The notes: a model not told the origin generated them from the sequence alone. A DNA stretch of 32,655 nt from Candidatus Desulfofervidaceae bacterium (GCA_027038965.1 JALWFG010000009.1:1-32655), one strand, 5' to 3'; counted from the stretch's first letter, positions 15,621 through 25,306 are shown. Program-made: numbers and translations.

Positions 15621-16643
15621 CTAAAACTGCTTTAAAAAACGCAAATGATTTTCAAAGAAAAGACGAATGTCATTGATCCCATACTTAAGCATGGCAATCC
15701 GTTCCACCCCCAGCCCAAAGGCAAAGCCTGTCCACCTCTCTGGATCATAACCTACCTTCTCAAACACCGCCGGGTCTACCATACCACAACCTAGGATTTC
15801 CAACCAACCAGTTCCTTTGCAAACTCGGCATCCTTTGCCACCACAAATGATGCAAGAGATATCCATTTCAGCACTAGGCTCTGTAAATGGAAAAAAGCTA
15901 GGGCGGAACCGCACTCCAATATCCTTGTCGAAAATGGCCTCCATAAAGGCCGTAAGCACCCCTTTAAGATGGGCAAAAGAGATATCCTTATCTACCAATA
16001 AACCCTCTACCTGATGAAACATAGGAGTATGGCTTACATCGGCATCACAGCGATATACTGCCCCAGGAGCAATAACCCTTATTGGAGGGGGCTGTTTTTC
16101 CATAATGCGGCTCTGAATGGAAGAAGTGTGGGTTCGCAAGACAACCTTGGGAGAGATATAAAAGGTATCTTGCATATCTCTGGCAGGATGATGGGGTGGA
16201 ATGTTGAGGGCCTCAAAGTTATAGTAATCTAGTTCCACATCTGGACCTTCAGCAATCTCAAAACCCATGTGGAGAAATACATCACAAATTTCCCTTAAAG
16301 TCTGGGTAATAGGATGCCATGTGCCACCAAAATAGGCTCGCCTGCCAGGCAACGTAATGTCTATTACAGCTAAATTCTCATTTTGCTCTAGTTGCTTTAG
16401 TTCTTGAATTTTTAGTTCAAGCTGCCGTTTAAGATGTTCTTTTATTTCATTGGCCGTTTTGCCCACAATAGGACGTTCTTCTGAAGGAATATTTTTTAGC
16501 TCCCTTAAGAAAGCAGTTAATCTCCCCTTACGTCCCAGATATTTGACCTTTACCCCTTCTAGGTCCCCTTGGGAGGAACTAGCCTTTATGGCAGCAATTG
16601 CCTCTTGCTCAATCTTTTTAAGTTTCTTTATGACATCTTCCAT
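15621..16643 (-). CDS. pheS: Phenylalanyl-tRNA synthetase alpha subunit
   Basis: 340 residues. It has an N-terminal coiled coil (1-100), then class II motifs: TLPGRRAYFGGTWHPITQTL, the motif 2 region VIAPGAVYRCDADVSHTPMF, and motif 3 GFAFGLGVERIAMLKYGIND. A four-cysteine cluster (CIICGGKGCRVCKGTGW) replaces the usual single short loop and may bind zinc. This CxxC variant is known in some bacterial PheS proteins. It lies between rplT and pheT in the translation operon. Confidence 0.97.
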   Translation of the reverse strand: MEDVIKKLKKIEQEAIAAIKASSSQGDLEGVKVKYLGRKGRLTAFLRELKNIPSEERPIVGKTANEIKEHLKRQLELKIQELKQLEQNENLAVIDITLPGRRAYFGGTWHPITQTLREICDVFLHMGFEIAEGPDVELDYYNFEALNIPPHHPARDMQDTFYISPKVVLRTHTSSIQSRIMEKQPPPIRVIAPGAVYRCDADVSHTPMFHQVEGLLVDKDISFAHLKGVLTAFMEAIFDKDIGVRFRPSFFPFTEPSAEMDISCIICGGKGCRVCKGTGWLEILGCGMVDPAVFEKVGYDPERWTGFAFGLGVERIAMLKYGINDIRLFFENHLRFLKQF

Positions 16644-16653
16644 GGTCTTAAGG

Positions 16654-17016
16654 CTATGCAGAAACTACCTTTTCCTTTGCCAAAGCAACTAGCTTGTTAA
16701 AGCCCTGTGGGTCTTGGATGGCCATCTCTGCCAACATTTTCCGATTAATTTCTACTCCTGCCAATTTCAACCCATGCATAAATTTGCTATAGCTCAAACC
16801 ATTCTCTCTGGCAGCGGCGTTAATCCGTAAAATCCAAAGCTGACGAAAGTCCCTTTTTCTAGCCTTTCTATCGCGATAGGCATAATTAAGGGCACGAAAA
16901 ACGGTTTCTCTGGCCCGAGCATACCACCTGCCCCGAGCTCCCCAATAACCTTTAGCCAACTTTAAAATCTTTTTATGGCGTCTTCTTCTCTTAGTTCCTG
17001 TTTTCACTCTTGGCAT
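16654..17016 (-). CDS. rplT: 50S ribosomal protein L20
   Basis: 120 residues with the hallmark N-terminus [20 protein letters not shown] and the conserved [20 protein letters not shown] segment. It binds 23S rRNA early in assembly; in several bacteria L20 also represses its own operon. It follows rpmI by 12 nt. Confidence 0.98.
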   Translation of the reverse strand: MPRVKTGTKRRRRHKKILKLAKGYWGARGRWYARARETVFRALNYAYRDRKARKRDFRQLWILRINAAARENGLSYSKFMHGLKLAGVEINRKMLAEMAIQDPQGFNKLVALAKEKVVSA

Positions 17017-17028
17017 TTTTCCACCTCA

Positions 17029-17229
17029 CTAAAAAGAATTTGGGATCAAGCGTTTGACACGTTTCATATCTTCCCGAGCTACCAAGGCAAACACACGTAA
17101 GCGACGTTTACGTTTAGGGTCTTTTTTGCTTAATAGATGGCTATGCCAGCCTTTACCTCGTCTTACTTTGCCACTTCCTGTAACCTTAAATCTTTTAGCT
17201 GCGCTCCGATTAGTCTTTATTTTGGGCAT
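17029..17229 (-). CDS. rpmI: 50S ribosomal protein L35
   Basis: 66 residues, basic, with the L35 pattern MPKIKTNRSAAKRFKVTGSG and the C-terminal half beginning WHSHLLSKKDPKRKRRLR. It is separated from infC by an inserted secreted-protein gene, which is unusual. Confidence 0.98.
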   Translation of the reverse strand: MPKIKTNRSAAKRFKVTGSGKVRRGKGWHSHLLSKKDPKRKRRLRVFALVAREDMKRVKRLIPNSF

Positions 17230-17250
17230 CTCATACTCCTTATTTGAAAC

Positions 17251-17631
17251 TTAGTTTTTGTTCGTTTTAATCACAGACAAAGGGGAACTCTGGTTTTTTA
17301 AATCATTCTCTTTTATCCTTTGCCTTATTGCCTTTAAATGACCATTTATTTCTTTTTTTATCTCCCTCAATTGCTTTATGTCTTTGCAAAATGGTTCATC
17401 TGGATATTTTTTGCATATATCTACTCTATCTTTTCTCATTTTGGCCAAAACCCTACTCAACTGCCATTTCTTCTCTTTAATTGCCTTGCAATCTGGATCT
17501 GTCTTATGCGTCAAGCAATACACCCTTATTGCCCTTTTTATCCCTTTAGCCATTTTTGCCTCTGCCTTTATAGTTCCAAACAACACCGCTATACAAACAA
17601 ACACGCCCACTATCAGTATAGCCCTTTTCAT
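17251..17631 (-). CDS. Secreted Cys-rich helical protein of unknown function inside the infC-rpmI operon
   Basis: 126 residues. A Sec signal peptide is clear: KR near the start, a hydrophobic stretch (AILIVGVFVCIAVLFGTI) and an AEA cleavage site near residue 25. The mature part is basic and helical, with two similar units: YCLTHKTDPDCKAIKEKKWQ and ICKKYPDEPFCKDIKQLREI. Each has a C-x8-C pair ending D/E-P-x-C, suggesting two disulfides. No family was recognised. It is co-oriented, starting 13 nt after infC and ending 21 nt before rpmI, so it should be co-transcribed with the ribosomal genes. The location in one of the most conserved bacterial operons is odd. Confidence 0.75.
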   Translation of the reverse strand: MKRAILIVGVFVCIAVLFGTIKAEAKMAKGIKRAIRVYCLTHKTDPDCKAIKEKKWQLSRVLAKMRKDRVDICKKYPDEPFCKDIKQLREIKKEINGHLKAIRQRIKENDLKNQSSPLSVIKTNKN

Positions 17632-17644
17632 CCCCTTCCTCCTT

Positions 17645-18160
17645 TTATGACTTTGGTGCTAAAAACATTACCATATGCCTTCCTTCCATTTGAGGGGCCC
17701 TGTCCACCTTGGCAATATCCTTTAACTCCTCCACAATCCTGTCTAAAATGGCCCTCCCTAAGTCTTTATGAACCACCTCTCTGCCCCGAAACCAAATCAT
17801 TACCTTTACCCTAGCCTTATCTTCACTCAGAAAACGTTTTATATGCTTTAGTTTAAATTGAAAGTCATGTTCTTCTATTTTGGGCCGTAACTTTATTTCC
17901 TTTACTTGAACCTGAGCCTGCTTTTTCTTGGCCTGCTGAAGTTTCTTCTTCTGCTCATACTTGTATTTGCCATAATCCATAATCCGACACACAGGCGGAT
18001 TAGCATTAGGCGCCACTTCTACCAAATCAAGCCCCTCTTCTTCTGCCCTACGCAAAGCCTCATCGATGCTCACCACCCCGATCTGACTTCCATCCGAGCC
18101 TATTAATCTTACCTGTCTGGCCCTTATTTGCCGATTGACTCTTACTTTATTTTTACTAAT
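17645..18160 (-). CDS. infC: Translation initiation factor IF-3, with AUU start
   Basis: 171 residues when started at the ATT at 18160-18158. This adds the essential N-terminal stretch [20 protein letters not shown] before [20 protein letters not shown]; a start at the later GTG (18076) would cut the conserved domain. A strong GGAGG (18173-18169) lies 8 nt before the ATT. The ATTAG overlap puts the start codon over the thrS stop. E. coli infC also uses AUU, which lets IF-3 discriminate against its own mRNA and autoregulate. The C-domain ([20 protein letters not shown]) is complete. Confidence 0.93.
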   Translation of the reverse strand: MSKNKVRVNRQIRARQVRLIGSDGSQIGVVSIDEALRRAEEEGLDLVEVAPNANPPVCRIMDYGKYKYEQKKKLQQAKKKQAQVQVKEIKLRPKIEEHDFQFKLKHIKRFLSEDKARVKVMIWFRGREVVHKDLGRAILDRIVEELKDIAKVDRAPQMEGRHMVMFLAPKS

Positions 18161-20087
18161 GGATGTTCCCTCCTTTTGTTCTTGGAATTTGGGCCTCTTT
18201 TTGCAGCATTTCTATAAATTCGTCAAGGGACATATTACCCAAATTCTCTCCTGTCCTCTTCCGAGGAGTAACTGTCTGCGTTGCTACCTCTTTATCCCCA
18301 ATTACTAACATAAATGGAATCTTTTGCAATTGGGCTTCACGAATTTTATAACCTAATTTTTCATTTCTAAAGTCTGCCTCCACCCTAAAATCAAGGGCTT
18401 GCAGCCTTTTGAAAACTTGCGAGGCATAATTTACGCTTCTATCCGTAATACTCAACACCTTCACTTGAACTGGAGCCAGCCAGGTTGGAAAGGCACCTGC
18501 AAAATGCTCGGTGAGGACACCAATAAATCTCTCCAAGGCCCCCAAAATTACCCGATGCAACATGGCAGGGCGTTTCTTCTCTCCATTTTTATCTACATAA
18601 CTTAGGTCAAATCTCTGCGGTAAGGCAAAGTCACATTGAATAGTAGCACATTGCCATTTGCGCCCTAAGGCATCTTTCAATTTGATGTCAATTTTGGGGC
18701 CATAAAAGGCACCTTCTCCTTCACAAACATCATATTGAAGCCCCTTACTTTCCATCGCTTGAATTAAGGCGTTTGTAGCGTGCTCCCATATTTCGTCAGA
18801 GCCGATGGATTTTTCTGGTCGAGTGCTTAATTCCATTTCAAAATCAAATCCAAAGATATTGAGCACCTCTTCTACAAAATCTATCACCGCCCGGATTTCA
18901 TCAAGGAGTTGATCAGGACGACAAAAGATATGGGCATCATCTTGGGTAAATTGCCTCACCCGTAACATGCCATGAAGCACACCAGATTTTTCATGACGAC
19001 ATACTGTACCTAGCTCAAAATATCTTAAAGGTAAATCTCGATAGCTCCTGATTTTAGACTTATAAATCAAAATGTGGGCCAAACAATTCATCGGCTTAAT
19101 GCCATAAAGTTGATCATCTATCTTGGTAAAATACATATTTTCTTTGTAATAGTCCATGTGGCCTGACCTTTTCCATAACTCGGCCTTTAAAAGCTGAGGT
19201 CCTTTAACCATCTGGTAACCACGCTTGAGGTGTTCTCTTATTTCAAATTCCTCCAAAATATGCCTTAAAATGGCCCCTTTAGGTAGATAAACCGGAAAAC
19301 CGGCCCCAATCTCCTCAAATTGGGTAAAGAGCTCTAATTCCCTCCCTAGGCGCCGATGATCCCTCTTTTTGGCCTCTTCAATAAAGGCCAGATATTTCTT
19401 TAAGTCCTTCTTGTTAAAAAAGGCAGTACCATAAATTCGTTGAAGCATAGGGTTTTTCTCGTCCCCCTTCCAGTAAGCGCCGGCTACTGAAAGGAGCTTA
19501 AAGGCCTTAAGACGCCCTGTATGTTCTATATGAGGACCCCGACATAGATCAATAAACTCCCCATTTTGATAGATGGAAACCACATCCTCAGGAATTTCAT
19601 TTAGTATTTCTAGCTTATATGTTTCTCCTAAAGAGGAAAATAGCCTTTTGGCCTCTTCCTTGGACATTTCTTTTCGGACAAATGGCTGCTTCTCGCTTAC
19701 AATACGTTCCATTTCCTTTTCGATCTTTGCCAAATCATCCGACGTAAACCCAGGGGGATAGTCAAAGTCGTAATAAAACCCGTTTTCAATCGCCGGGCCA
19801 ATGGTTACCTTGGCCTCAGGAAACAGGCGCTTTACGGCAGTTGCCATAATATGGGCGGCACTATGTCGCAAAATCTCCAATCCTAAAGGGGAGTCTTCAG
19901 TAATGGCTTCTATCTCACTATTTTGATTGAGGTTAAAGCTCAAATCCACTGCCTTTCCATTTACCTTAGCGGCTATTAGCTTGGTATCATCATAGCCTCC
20001 AAGTCTAACTAAGGCCTCTTTAACAGTAATCCCCTTTGGGAAACGAGACTTTGCATCACCCAACTGAATTTCAATTTCTTCTGACAT
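18156..20087 (-). CDS. thrS: Threonyl-tRNA synthetase
   Basis: 643 residues, full length. The domains are an N-terminal TGS domain (1-62), the editing domain with [11 protein letters not shown] and a Cys in the [20 protein letters not shown] region, class II catalytic motifs ([12 protein letters not shown] with a zinc cysteine; [40 protein letters not shown]), and a C-terminal anticodon domain (about 540-640). The start has GGGGAG upstream. It begins 18 nt after the tRNA-Val gene and overlaps infC by 5 nt. Confidence 0.97.
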   Translation of the reverse strand: MSEEIEIQLGDAKSRFPKGITVKEALVRLGGYDDTKLIAAKVNGKAVDLSFNLNQNSEIEAITEDSPLGLEILRHSAAHIMATAVKRLFPEAKVTIGPAIENGFYYDFDYPPGFTSDDLAKIEKEMERIVSEKQPFVRKEMSKEEAKRLFSSLGETYKLEILNEIPEDVVSIYQNGEFIDLCRGPHIEHTGRLKAFKLLSVAGAYWKGDEKNPMLQRIYGTAFFNKKDLKKYLAFIEEAKKRDHRRLGRELELFTQFEEIGAGFPVYLPKGAILRHILEEFEIREHLKRGYQMVKGPQLLKAELWKRSGHMDYYKENMYFTKIDDQLYGIKPMNCLAHILIYKSKIRSYRDLPLRYFELGTVCRHEKSGVLHGMLRVRQFTQDDAHIFCRPDQLLDEIRAVIDFVEEVLNIFGFDFEMELSTRPEKSIGSDEIWEHATNALIQAMESKGLQYDVCEGEGAFYGPKIDIKLKDALGRKWQCATIQCDFALPQRFDLSYVDKNGEKKRPAMLHRVILGALERFIGVLTEHFAGAFPTWLAPVQVKVLSITDRSVNYASQVFKRLQALDFRVEADFRNEKLGYKIREAQLQKIPFMLVIGDKEVATQTVTPRKRTGENLGNMSLDEFIEMLQKEAQIPRTKGGNIH

Positions 20088-20105
20088 TTTCTCCCCATAA
20101 AAAAA

Positions 20106-20180
20106 TGGTAGGCACGGGCGGGATCGAACCGCCGACTTCTACCGCGTCAAGGTAGCGCTCTCCCACTGAGCTACGTGCCT
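20106..20180 (-). tRNA. tRNA-Val (anticodon GAC), CCA encoded
   Basis: The minus strand folds as a cloverleaf. The acceptor AGGCACG pairs with CGTGCCT, followed by discriminator A and CCA. The D arm is GCTC...GAGC. The anticodon arm CTACC-TTGACGC-GGTAG gives anticodon GAC. The T arm is GGCGG-TTCGATC-CCGCC. Total 75 nt. It lies at the head of the thrS operon. Confidence 0.96.
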
Positions 20181-20192
20181 ACACCAGCATTT

Positions 20193-20221
20193 AAATTACC
20201 AATTCTTTCACTCCGTGTCAA
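20193..20221 (-). promoter_or_regulatory. Promoter of the tRNA-Val/thrS/infC/.../ihfA operon
   Basis: Minus strand: perfect TTGACA (20221-20216), 17-nt spacer, TAATTT (20198-20193). Transcription would start a few nt before the tRNA 5' end at 20180. No other clear promoter was seen before thrS. Confidence 0.6.
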
Positions 20222-20399
20222 GAATGTTTGATCCTTCAATCCCTTCTACGCCAACATAGAGGCAGATAGAAAATAACAAAAAAAATTGAAAAAGTCCAGA
20301 TGAAAGAGCAAATAAAAAAACTTTAAATATCATAAGTATACCCGAAACCGTTTGGAAACCTTCCAGAGCAGCCAGGACCCAAAACTTTTATTTCCGGTG

Positions 20400-20429
20400 T
20401 TGACACCTATATTAAATCTCTGCTAATAC
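20400..20429 (+). promoter_or_regulatory. Promoter of leuB
   Basis: TTGACA (20400-20405), 18-nt spacer, extended -10 TGC-TAATAC (20421-20429). It lies 33 nt upstream of the leuB ATG. Confidence 0.55.
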
Positions 20430-20462
20430 CTTTAAGCAACCATTTTTTGGTAAGGAGGAAGT

Positions 20463-21545
20463 ATGGAAAATTTCAAAATTGCGGTTTTGGCAGGAGATGG
20501 GATTGGACCTGAAATTATGAAACAGGCCCTAAAGGTTTTAAAGGTCATAGAACAAAAGAAGAAGGCTAGCTTTGAGTTGAAGGAAGGGCTTATTGGAGGA
20601 TGCGCCATTGATAAATTTGGAATTCCCTTCCCTGAAGAAACACAGCAATTAGTCCTGAAGGCTGATGCCGTGCTTTTGGGCGCCGTGGGTGGCCCTAAAT
20701 GGGACAACCTTGAATTCAGCATCAGACCAGAAAGGGCCCTTCTGGGACTGAGAAAGTTGCTTCAAGCATTTGCCAATTTAAGACCTGCCAAACTTTATGA
20801 ACCCCTTATTGAGGCCTCTTCCTTAAAACCAGAGGTTGTCTCTGGGGTAGATATCATGGTGGTAAGAGAGCTTACAAGTGGCATCTACTTTGGCGAACCA
20901 AGGGGTATCATAGAGGAAGAAGGAGAACGAGTAGGGATTAACACCCTAAAATATCGAGAACATGAAATCAAACGCATTGCTAAAGTGGCCTTTGACACGG
21001 CTAGAAAACGGCATAAAAGGGTATGCAGTGTAGATAAGGCCAATGTTTTGGAAGCCACAGTGCTTTGGAGAGAGGTAGTCACCGAGGTCCACAAAGATTA
21101 TCCTGATATAGAGCTTTCTCACATGTATGTAGACAACGCAGCCATGCAGATTATCCGCTGGCCCAAACAATTTGACGTAATGGTTACTACCAATATCTTT
21201 GGCGACATCCTAAGCGATGCTTGTGCTATGCTGACAGGGTCATTAGGAATGCTTCCTTCTGCTAGCATAGGAGGCAAAATTGGCCTTTATGAGCCTATCC
21301 ATGGCTCGGCTCCAGATATTGCTGGCCAGGATATTGCCAATCCCATCGCAACCATCAATTCGGTGGGAATGATGTTTACCCACAGTTTTAACATGCCTGA
21401 AATTGAAGTTGCCATAGACAAGGCCGTTCAAATGGTTTTGGAACAGGGCTATCGCACCAAGGATATTTGGGAAAAGGGAAAGACCTTAGTAGGAACTGAA
21501 AAAATGGGCGATTTGATCGCTGAAGCCCTTGAAACGTGCCTCTAA
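20463..21545 (+). CDS. leuB: 3-isopropylmalate dehydrogenase
   Basis: 360 residues, family length. It starts [20 protein letters not shown] (NAD-loop region). Substrate-binding arginines are in the [11 protein letters not shown] region, and [16 protein letters not shown] marks the IPMDH rather than isocitrate class. Metal-binding aspartates are in [20 protein letters not shown], and the NAD motif is [20 protein letters not shown]. It catalyses the third step of leucine synthesis. AAGGAGG precedes the start. leuA, leuC and leuD are not adjacent. The 3' end overlaps the convergent PAP2 gene by 60 nt. Confidence 0.96.
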   Translation: MENFKIAVLAGDGIGPEIMKQALKVLKVIEQKKKASFELKEGLIGGCAIDKFGIPFPEETQQLVLKADAVLLGAVGGPKWDNLEFSIRPERALLGLRKLLQAFANLRPAKLYEPLIEASSLKPEVVSGVDIMVVRELTSGIYFGEPRGIIEEEGERVGINTLKYREHEIKRIAKVAFDTARKRHKRVCSVDKANVLEATVLWREVVTEVHKDYPDIELSHMYVDNAAMQIIRWPKQFDVMVTTNIFGDILSDACAMLTGSLGMLPSASIGGKIGLYEPIHGSAPDIAGQDIANPIATINSVGMMFTHSFNMPEIEVAIDKAVQMVLEQGYRTKDIWEKGKTLVGTEKMGDLIAEALETCL

Positions 21546-22388
21546 AGAGGGGGCAATTCTAAGACAAATAGCGGCCAAGAATACTCCAGCTATCACATCC
21601 GCTAAATAGTGATAATGACAGTAAATGGTGGAAATAATTAAAAGGGCGGTCAAGACACCATAGATGACTGCCCATTTTGGTCCCAAAATTTGGGCATAAT
21701 AAGTACACATAATGCTAATTTGGGTATGACCGCTAGGAAAGGCGTCGGTTTTGTTCTTTTCTACCGCATCCAAAAAAGAGGCAATATGTTTGGCTAAATG
21801 GGTGCCCTTATAGATTCCATCTGGGGGATCTAGGTAAAAACGAGGTCCTAAGGCAGGGAAAAACAGATAGCCAATATAGGACGCATAAAATCCCAAAATG
21901 ATTCCAAAGGCAACGGTAGCAAGCCTTTTGTCTCTTTTCAAGAAGAGCATGATGGCTAATATTGGAGGCATAAAATAATAACTGGTATAAGCCAGTTGTA
22001 ATATCTCTGTTAGCAAGGGGTTGGCGTATTGCTTTAATAAAAGACACGGATATTGACCACAAAACGCCTTATCTAGGGAGGCAAGAGTAGCATCCCAAAA
22101 GTGGGGATTAATATAGATGATAAGTTTGCCAAGGCTTTCAAATACGATTGGGATGAGGATAAAAGGATAAAAAAGGTGGATAAAGGTTAGTCTTTTCCGA
22201 AAATCAAAAGGGAAAAAGGAAGCCAAAATGACAAAAAAAATCAATCCTATATAGGTCGCTATTAAGGAATTATCCTGGGGCAATTTGGGCTTAAAAACAA
22301 GGCTTAAAAAAAGCAAAAATGAGACAAAAACAAGGTTTAAAATATCATAGGGAAGAAGATTAATTCTGTTTAAAAAATGCCTCCACAT
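21486..22388 (-). CDS. PAP2-superfamily membrane phosphatase / phosphotransferase
   Basis: 300 residues with about six membrane helices. The PAP2 catalytic motifs are visible: [13 protein letters not shown] (motif 2, catalytic His) and [20 protein letters not shown] (motif 3, His and Asp). Motif 1 is degenerate or absent, as in the inositol-phosphorylceramide-synthase-like branch. The likely substrate is a lipid phosphate at the periplasmic face of the membrane. It overlaps dinG by 29 nt at its start and leuB (opposite strand) by 60 nt at its end. Confidence 0.87.
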   Translation of the reverse strand: MWRHFLNRINLLPYDILNLVFVSFLLFLSLVFKPKLPQDNSLIATYIGLIFFVILASFFPFDFRKRLTFIHLFYPFILIPIVFESLGKLIIYINPHFWDATLASLDKAFCGQYPCLLLKQYANPLLTEILQLAYTSYYFMPPILAIMLFLKRDKRLATVAFGIILGFYASYIGYLFFPALGPRFYLDPPDGIYKGTHLAKHIASFLDAVEKNKTDAFPSGHTQISIMCTYYAQILGPKWAVIYGVLTALLIISTIYCHYHYLADVIAGVFLAAICLRIAPSLEARFKGFSDQIAHFFSSY

Positions 22389-24261
22389 CCTTCAAATCCT
22401 TTGTTATTTGGCAATCTGGCAAATTTTCTAGAAATTTCCTTCCATATCCTTTAGCTTCAACCCTAGGATCCAAAATGGCCAAAATTCCTCTATCATTCTG
22501 ATGGCGTATTAATCTCCCTAATCCTTGCTTCAGGGCTAAGATGGCCTGAGGCAGTTGATAATGCCAAAAGGCACTCTTGCCCTGCCTTTCTAACACCTCT
22601 GCCTTGGCTTTGACAAGAGGATCTTCAGGCACTGAAAAGGGAAGACGGTCAATAATCACACAACTCAAGGCTTCTCCAGGGACATCTATGCCCTCCCAAA
22701 AGCTGGCTGTGGCAAAGAGCACAGAGTGAATGTCTGTTTTAAACATGTTTAAAAGATGTGGAGCCGAGTGTTCTCCTTGGATGAACATTTGATAAGGCAA
22801 GTGCGGCTTCACCAATTGGTATGTCTCCTGCATGGCCTTAATACTGGTAAAAAGGACAAGGGCCCTGCCTTGAGAGGCCTTTAAAATTTTGATGATCTCT
22901 TGGGATGCTTTGGGGATAAACTCCTTAGTGTTAGGGTCAGGCATCCTGGGAGGAAGATATAACAAAGTTTGGTGCTGGTAATTAAAAGGGGAACCAAGGA
23001 CAACGCCTGATGTCTCTGGGGGCAAGCCAAGCCTTGATTTAAAAAAGGCAAAATTGTCTCCAGCATTTAAAGTAGCCGAGGTGAAAATAAGACACTTTAC
23101 CTTCGGATAAAGGATTTCTTGCAGGATTAAATCGGCCCGAATAGGAGAACAACCCATGCTTACGCTTTTCTGTCTTTTTTCTACCCAATAGACATAGTCC
23201 TCATCACTCATTTGGGAAACAAACTTCAAATCAGACACGATTTCTGAGAGACGCATCTCAAGGTTTTCTCTAATCTCGCTGTCCATCTTGTCTTTGCGAA
23301 TAAAGGTAAGAAGCCTTTCAAGAGACTGGAAAAGGGAAGATAAATTTTGCTCTAACAACCTCGGTTCTAAAACATCTCTTAAGCTTACTCTTCCCCTTAC
23401 CCTGCCAAGCACTTCTTTAAAAAAATGACGGGATTTTTCTTCTACATCCTTGAGGCATTTATTAACCTCTGGAGTTAGATAGGTGAAACTTGACTTAGTA
23501 TCTCGCAAAAACTCCTTAATTCTGGCATTGCTTACTTGAAGCCCAAAATAAGAACTCACAACCTCCTCTAACTGATGGGCCTCGTCAAAGCATACTCCTT
23601 CATAAGGGGGGATAACCCAGCCATGGCCCCGTTTTTTCAAGGCCAAATCGGCCATGAAGAGGTGATGATTAACAAGGATTAGAGATGCCTTTTTGGCCCA
23701 AGTCTTCATCATTGTGATAAAACAATCATTCCAAAACGGACACTTTTGTCCCAAACACTGTTCAGTGGTAGCAGTCAGGTCGGACCACCCAGGCCAATCA
23801 GGCGGAAGTTCCAGCTCGGAGATATCCCCTGTTTGAGTCTTTTCAAGCCAACGGGCGATTTGTTCATATTCCGATGTCTGCATAATTCTGCCTTGACCCC
23901 TTCTATGCCACCGAAAGAGACAAAGATAATTGCGCCGACCTTTAAGATAGGCTACAGAAGGAGTTTGCCCCAAAATTTTTGCCAACAAGGGAATATCTTT
24001 ATGGAAAAGCTGGTCTTGAAGGCTTTTTGTGCCAGTAGAAATGACGATCTTTTTCCCACTCAAAATGGACGGGATCAAGTACGCAAAGGTCTTGCCAGTT
24101 CCAGTGCCTGCTTCCACAACAAGAAATTGTCTTTTTTCTATGGCTTCGGCTACCCTCTGGGCCATTTCAAGTTGGGATGGCCGCCATTCGTAATGAGGTA
24201 GCCTTTGAGCCAAAAGCCCCTTAGGGCCAAAGATATGATAAATGGATTCCTTAAGCCCCAC
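22360..24261 (-). CDS. dinG: DinG-family ATP-dependent DNA helicase (XPD-like, Fe-S)
   Basis: 633 residues. Walker A is VVEAGTGTGKTFAYLIP (51-58 core), followed by STGTKSLQDQL. Four cysteines expected to hold a 4Fe-4S cluster are C114, C169, C174 and C180. The DEAH box is at 226-229 (VCFDEAHQ). Motifs III-VI follow: IFTSATLN, LFATASFWEGIDVPGEALSC and QGLGRLIRHQNDRG, the last holding the arginine finger. It is a 5'-3' SF2 helicase for D-/R-loop or repair intermediates. A GTG start is used at 24261, overlapping the pdxA stop by 11 nt. Confidence 0.93.
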   Translation of the reverse strand: MGLKESIYHIFGPKGLLAQRLPHYEWRPSQLEMAQRVAEAIEKRQFLVVEAGTGTGKTFAYLIPSILSGKKIVISTGTKSLQDQLFHKDIPLLAKILGQTPSVAYLKGRRNYLCLFRWHRRGQGRIMQTSEYEQIARWLEKTQTGDISELELPPDWPGWSDLTATTEQCLGQKCPFWNDCFITMMKTWAKKASLILVNHHLFMADLALKKRGHGWVIPPYEGVCFDEAHQLEEVVSSYFGLQVSNARIKEFLRDTKSSFTYLTPEVNKCLKDVEEKSRHFFKEVLGRVRGRVSLRDVLEPRLLEQNLSSLFQSLERLLTFIRKDKMDSEIRENLEMRLSEIVSDLKFVSQMSDEDYVYWVEKRQKSVSMGCSPIRADLILQEILYPKVKCLIFTSATLNAGDNFAFFKSRLGLPPETSGVVLGSPFNYQHQTLLYLPPRMPDPNTKEFIPKASQEIIKILKASQGRALVLFTSIKAMQETYQLVKPHLPYQMFIQGEHSAPHLLNMFKTDIHSVLFATASFWEGIDVPGEALSCVIIDRLPFSVPEDPLVKAKAEVLERQGKSAFWHYQLPQAILALKQGLGRLIRHQNDRGILAILDPRVEAKGYGRKFLENLPDCQITKDLKDVEAFFKQN

Positions 24262-25255
24262 TTCTTTTTACCATTTCGGCTGCCATTTTAATGGCCGCCA
24301 GGAGACTAGATTCATCTGCAATTCCCTTACCGGCAATATCGTAGGCCGTACCGTGATCTACAGAAGTTCGCACAATAGGAAGTCCCATCGTTACATTTAC
24401 TCCGTCCCGAAAATGAAGCAATTTAAAGGGGATTAAGCCTTGATCGTGATACATACATATCACTACGTCATAGTGTCCTTCTTTGGCCCAATAAAATATG
24501 GTATCTGGGGGGAAGGGACCTTTGACCTGATAGCCCTCCCTCTGGGCCTGCTCCACTGCTGGGCCAATGGTTTCTATTTCTTCTCTGCCCATCAATCCAT
24601 TTTCGCCTCCGTGGGGGTTAAGCCCAGCTACCGCGATTTTTGGGGGAAAAATCCCTAATTTTTGTTCAAAAAAACGATGTGTCAGACGAATTAAATCAAG
24701 GATTTTTCCCTTATTTATCAAGCCTGGCACATCCTTCAGGGCTACATGAATAGTAACAAGGGCTACCTTAAGGTTTTCTCCGGCCAGTAGCATGGCATAA
24801 TGTTTGGTTTGGGTCAGCTCGGCCAGAAGGCCAGTATGTCCACTAAAAGGGATGCCCGCCTTGTTAATCACGGCCTTGTTCACAGGACAGGTTACGATAC
24901 CTGCAATTTTGCCCTCAAGGGCCAGGCAAGTGGCCTTTTTAATGTAATCATAAGCCGCCTTACCCACCGCGGCTGTGGGTTGAGCATAGTTGAGATCTGA
25001 GTTTTGCAAATCAGAGACAGCCATTAGGGAAATGATTCCAGGATGAAGTTCGGTCTGGAATTCCCAGGCCGGGGGAACGATGGAAACCTCTTTCTTTAAA
25101 ACCCTGGCTGCCTTTAACAAGGCCCCCTTGTCTCCAATCACTACTGGTTGACATATTTCATAAATTTCAGGGTGGCCAAGGGCCTTAAGTGTGATTTCAG
25201 GGCCTACACCACAAACATCCCCCAAGGTAATGCCTAAAATAGGTTTAGGGGCCAT
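24251..25255 (-). CDS. pdxA: 4-hydroxythreonine-4-phosphate dehydrogenase
   Basis: 334 residues, family length. The segment LGITLGDVCGVGPEITLKAL replaces the usual GDPAGIGPE. Metal-binding histidines are in FSGHTGLLAELT, AGLNPHGGENGLMGREEIE and VVICMYHDQGLIPFKLLHF; the signature TSVDHGTAYDIAGKGIADES closes it. It acts in DXP-independent pyridoxal phosphate synthesis (pdxA/pdxJ route). AAAGGAG lies before the start. It is the first gene of a pdxA-dinG-PAP2 operon. Confidence 0.95.
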   Translation of the reverse strand: MAPKPILGITLGDVCGVGPEITLKALGHPEIYEICQPVVIGDKGALLKAARVLKKEVSIVPPAWEFQTELHPGIISLMAVSDLQNSDLNYAQPTAAVGKAAYDYIKKATCLALEGKIAGIVTCPVNKAVINKAGIPFSGHTGLLAELTQTKHYAMLLAGENLKVALVTIHVALKDVPGLINKGKILDLIRLTHRFFEQKLGIFPPKIAVAGLNPHGGENGLMGREEIETIGPAVEQAQREGYQVKGPFPPDTIFYWAKEGHYDVVICMYHDQGLIPFKLLHFRDGVNVTMGLPIVRTSVDHGTAYDIAGKGIADESSLLAAIKMAAEMVKRSGA

Positions 25256-25306
25256 TGCAAAGCTCCTTTGTTTTCTTATCTAAACCTTATGCTATATAAC
25301 AGCTCC

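Noticed and set aside
15999-16232. Plus-strand open frames inside pheS/pheT/thrS
   Set aside because: They lie opposite clearly conserved synthetase genes, have no ribosome sites and no recognisable domains.
17338-17814. 158-codon plus-strand frame across the secreted gene and infC
   Set aside because: It opposes infC, which is certain, and is rich in Pro/Phe/Cys from antisense of Lys-rich genes; no start signal.
18077-18160. Gap between infC (if started at GTG 18076) and thrS
   Set aside because: It is not a gap: an AUU start at 18160 fills it with the conserved IF-3 N-terminus.
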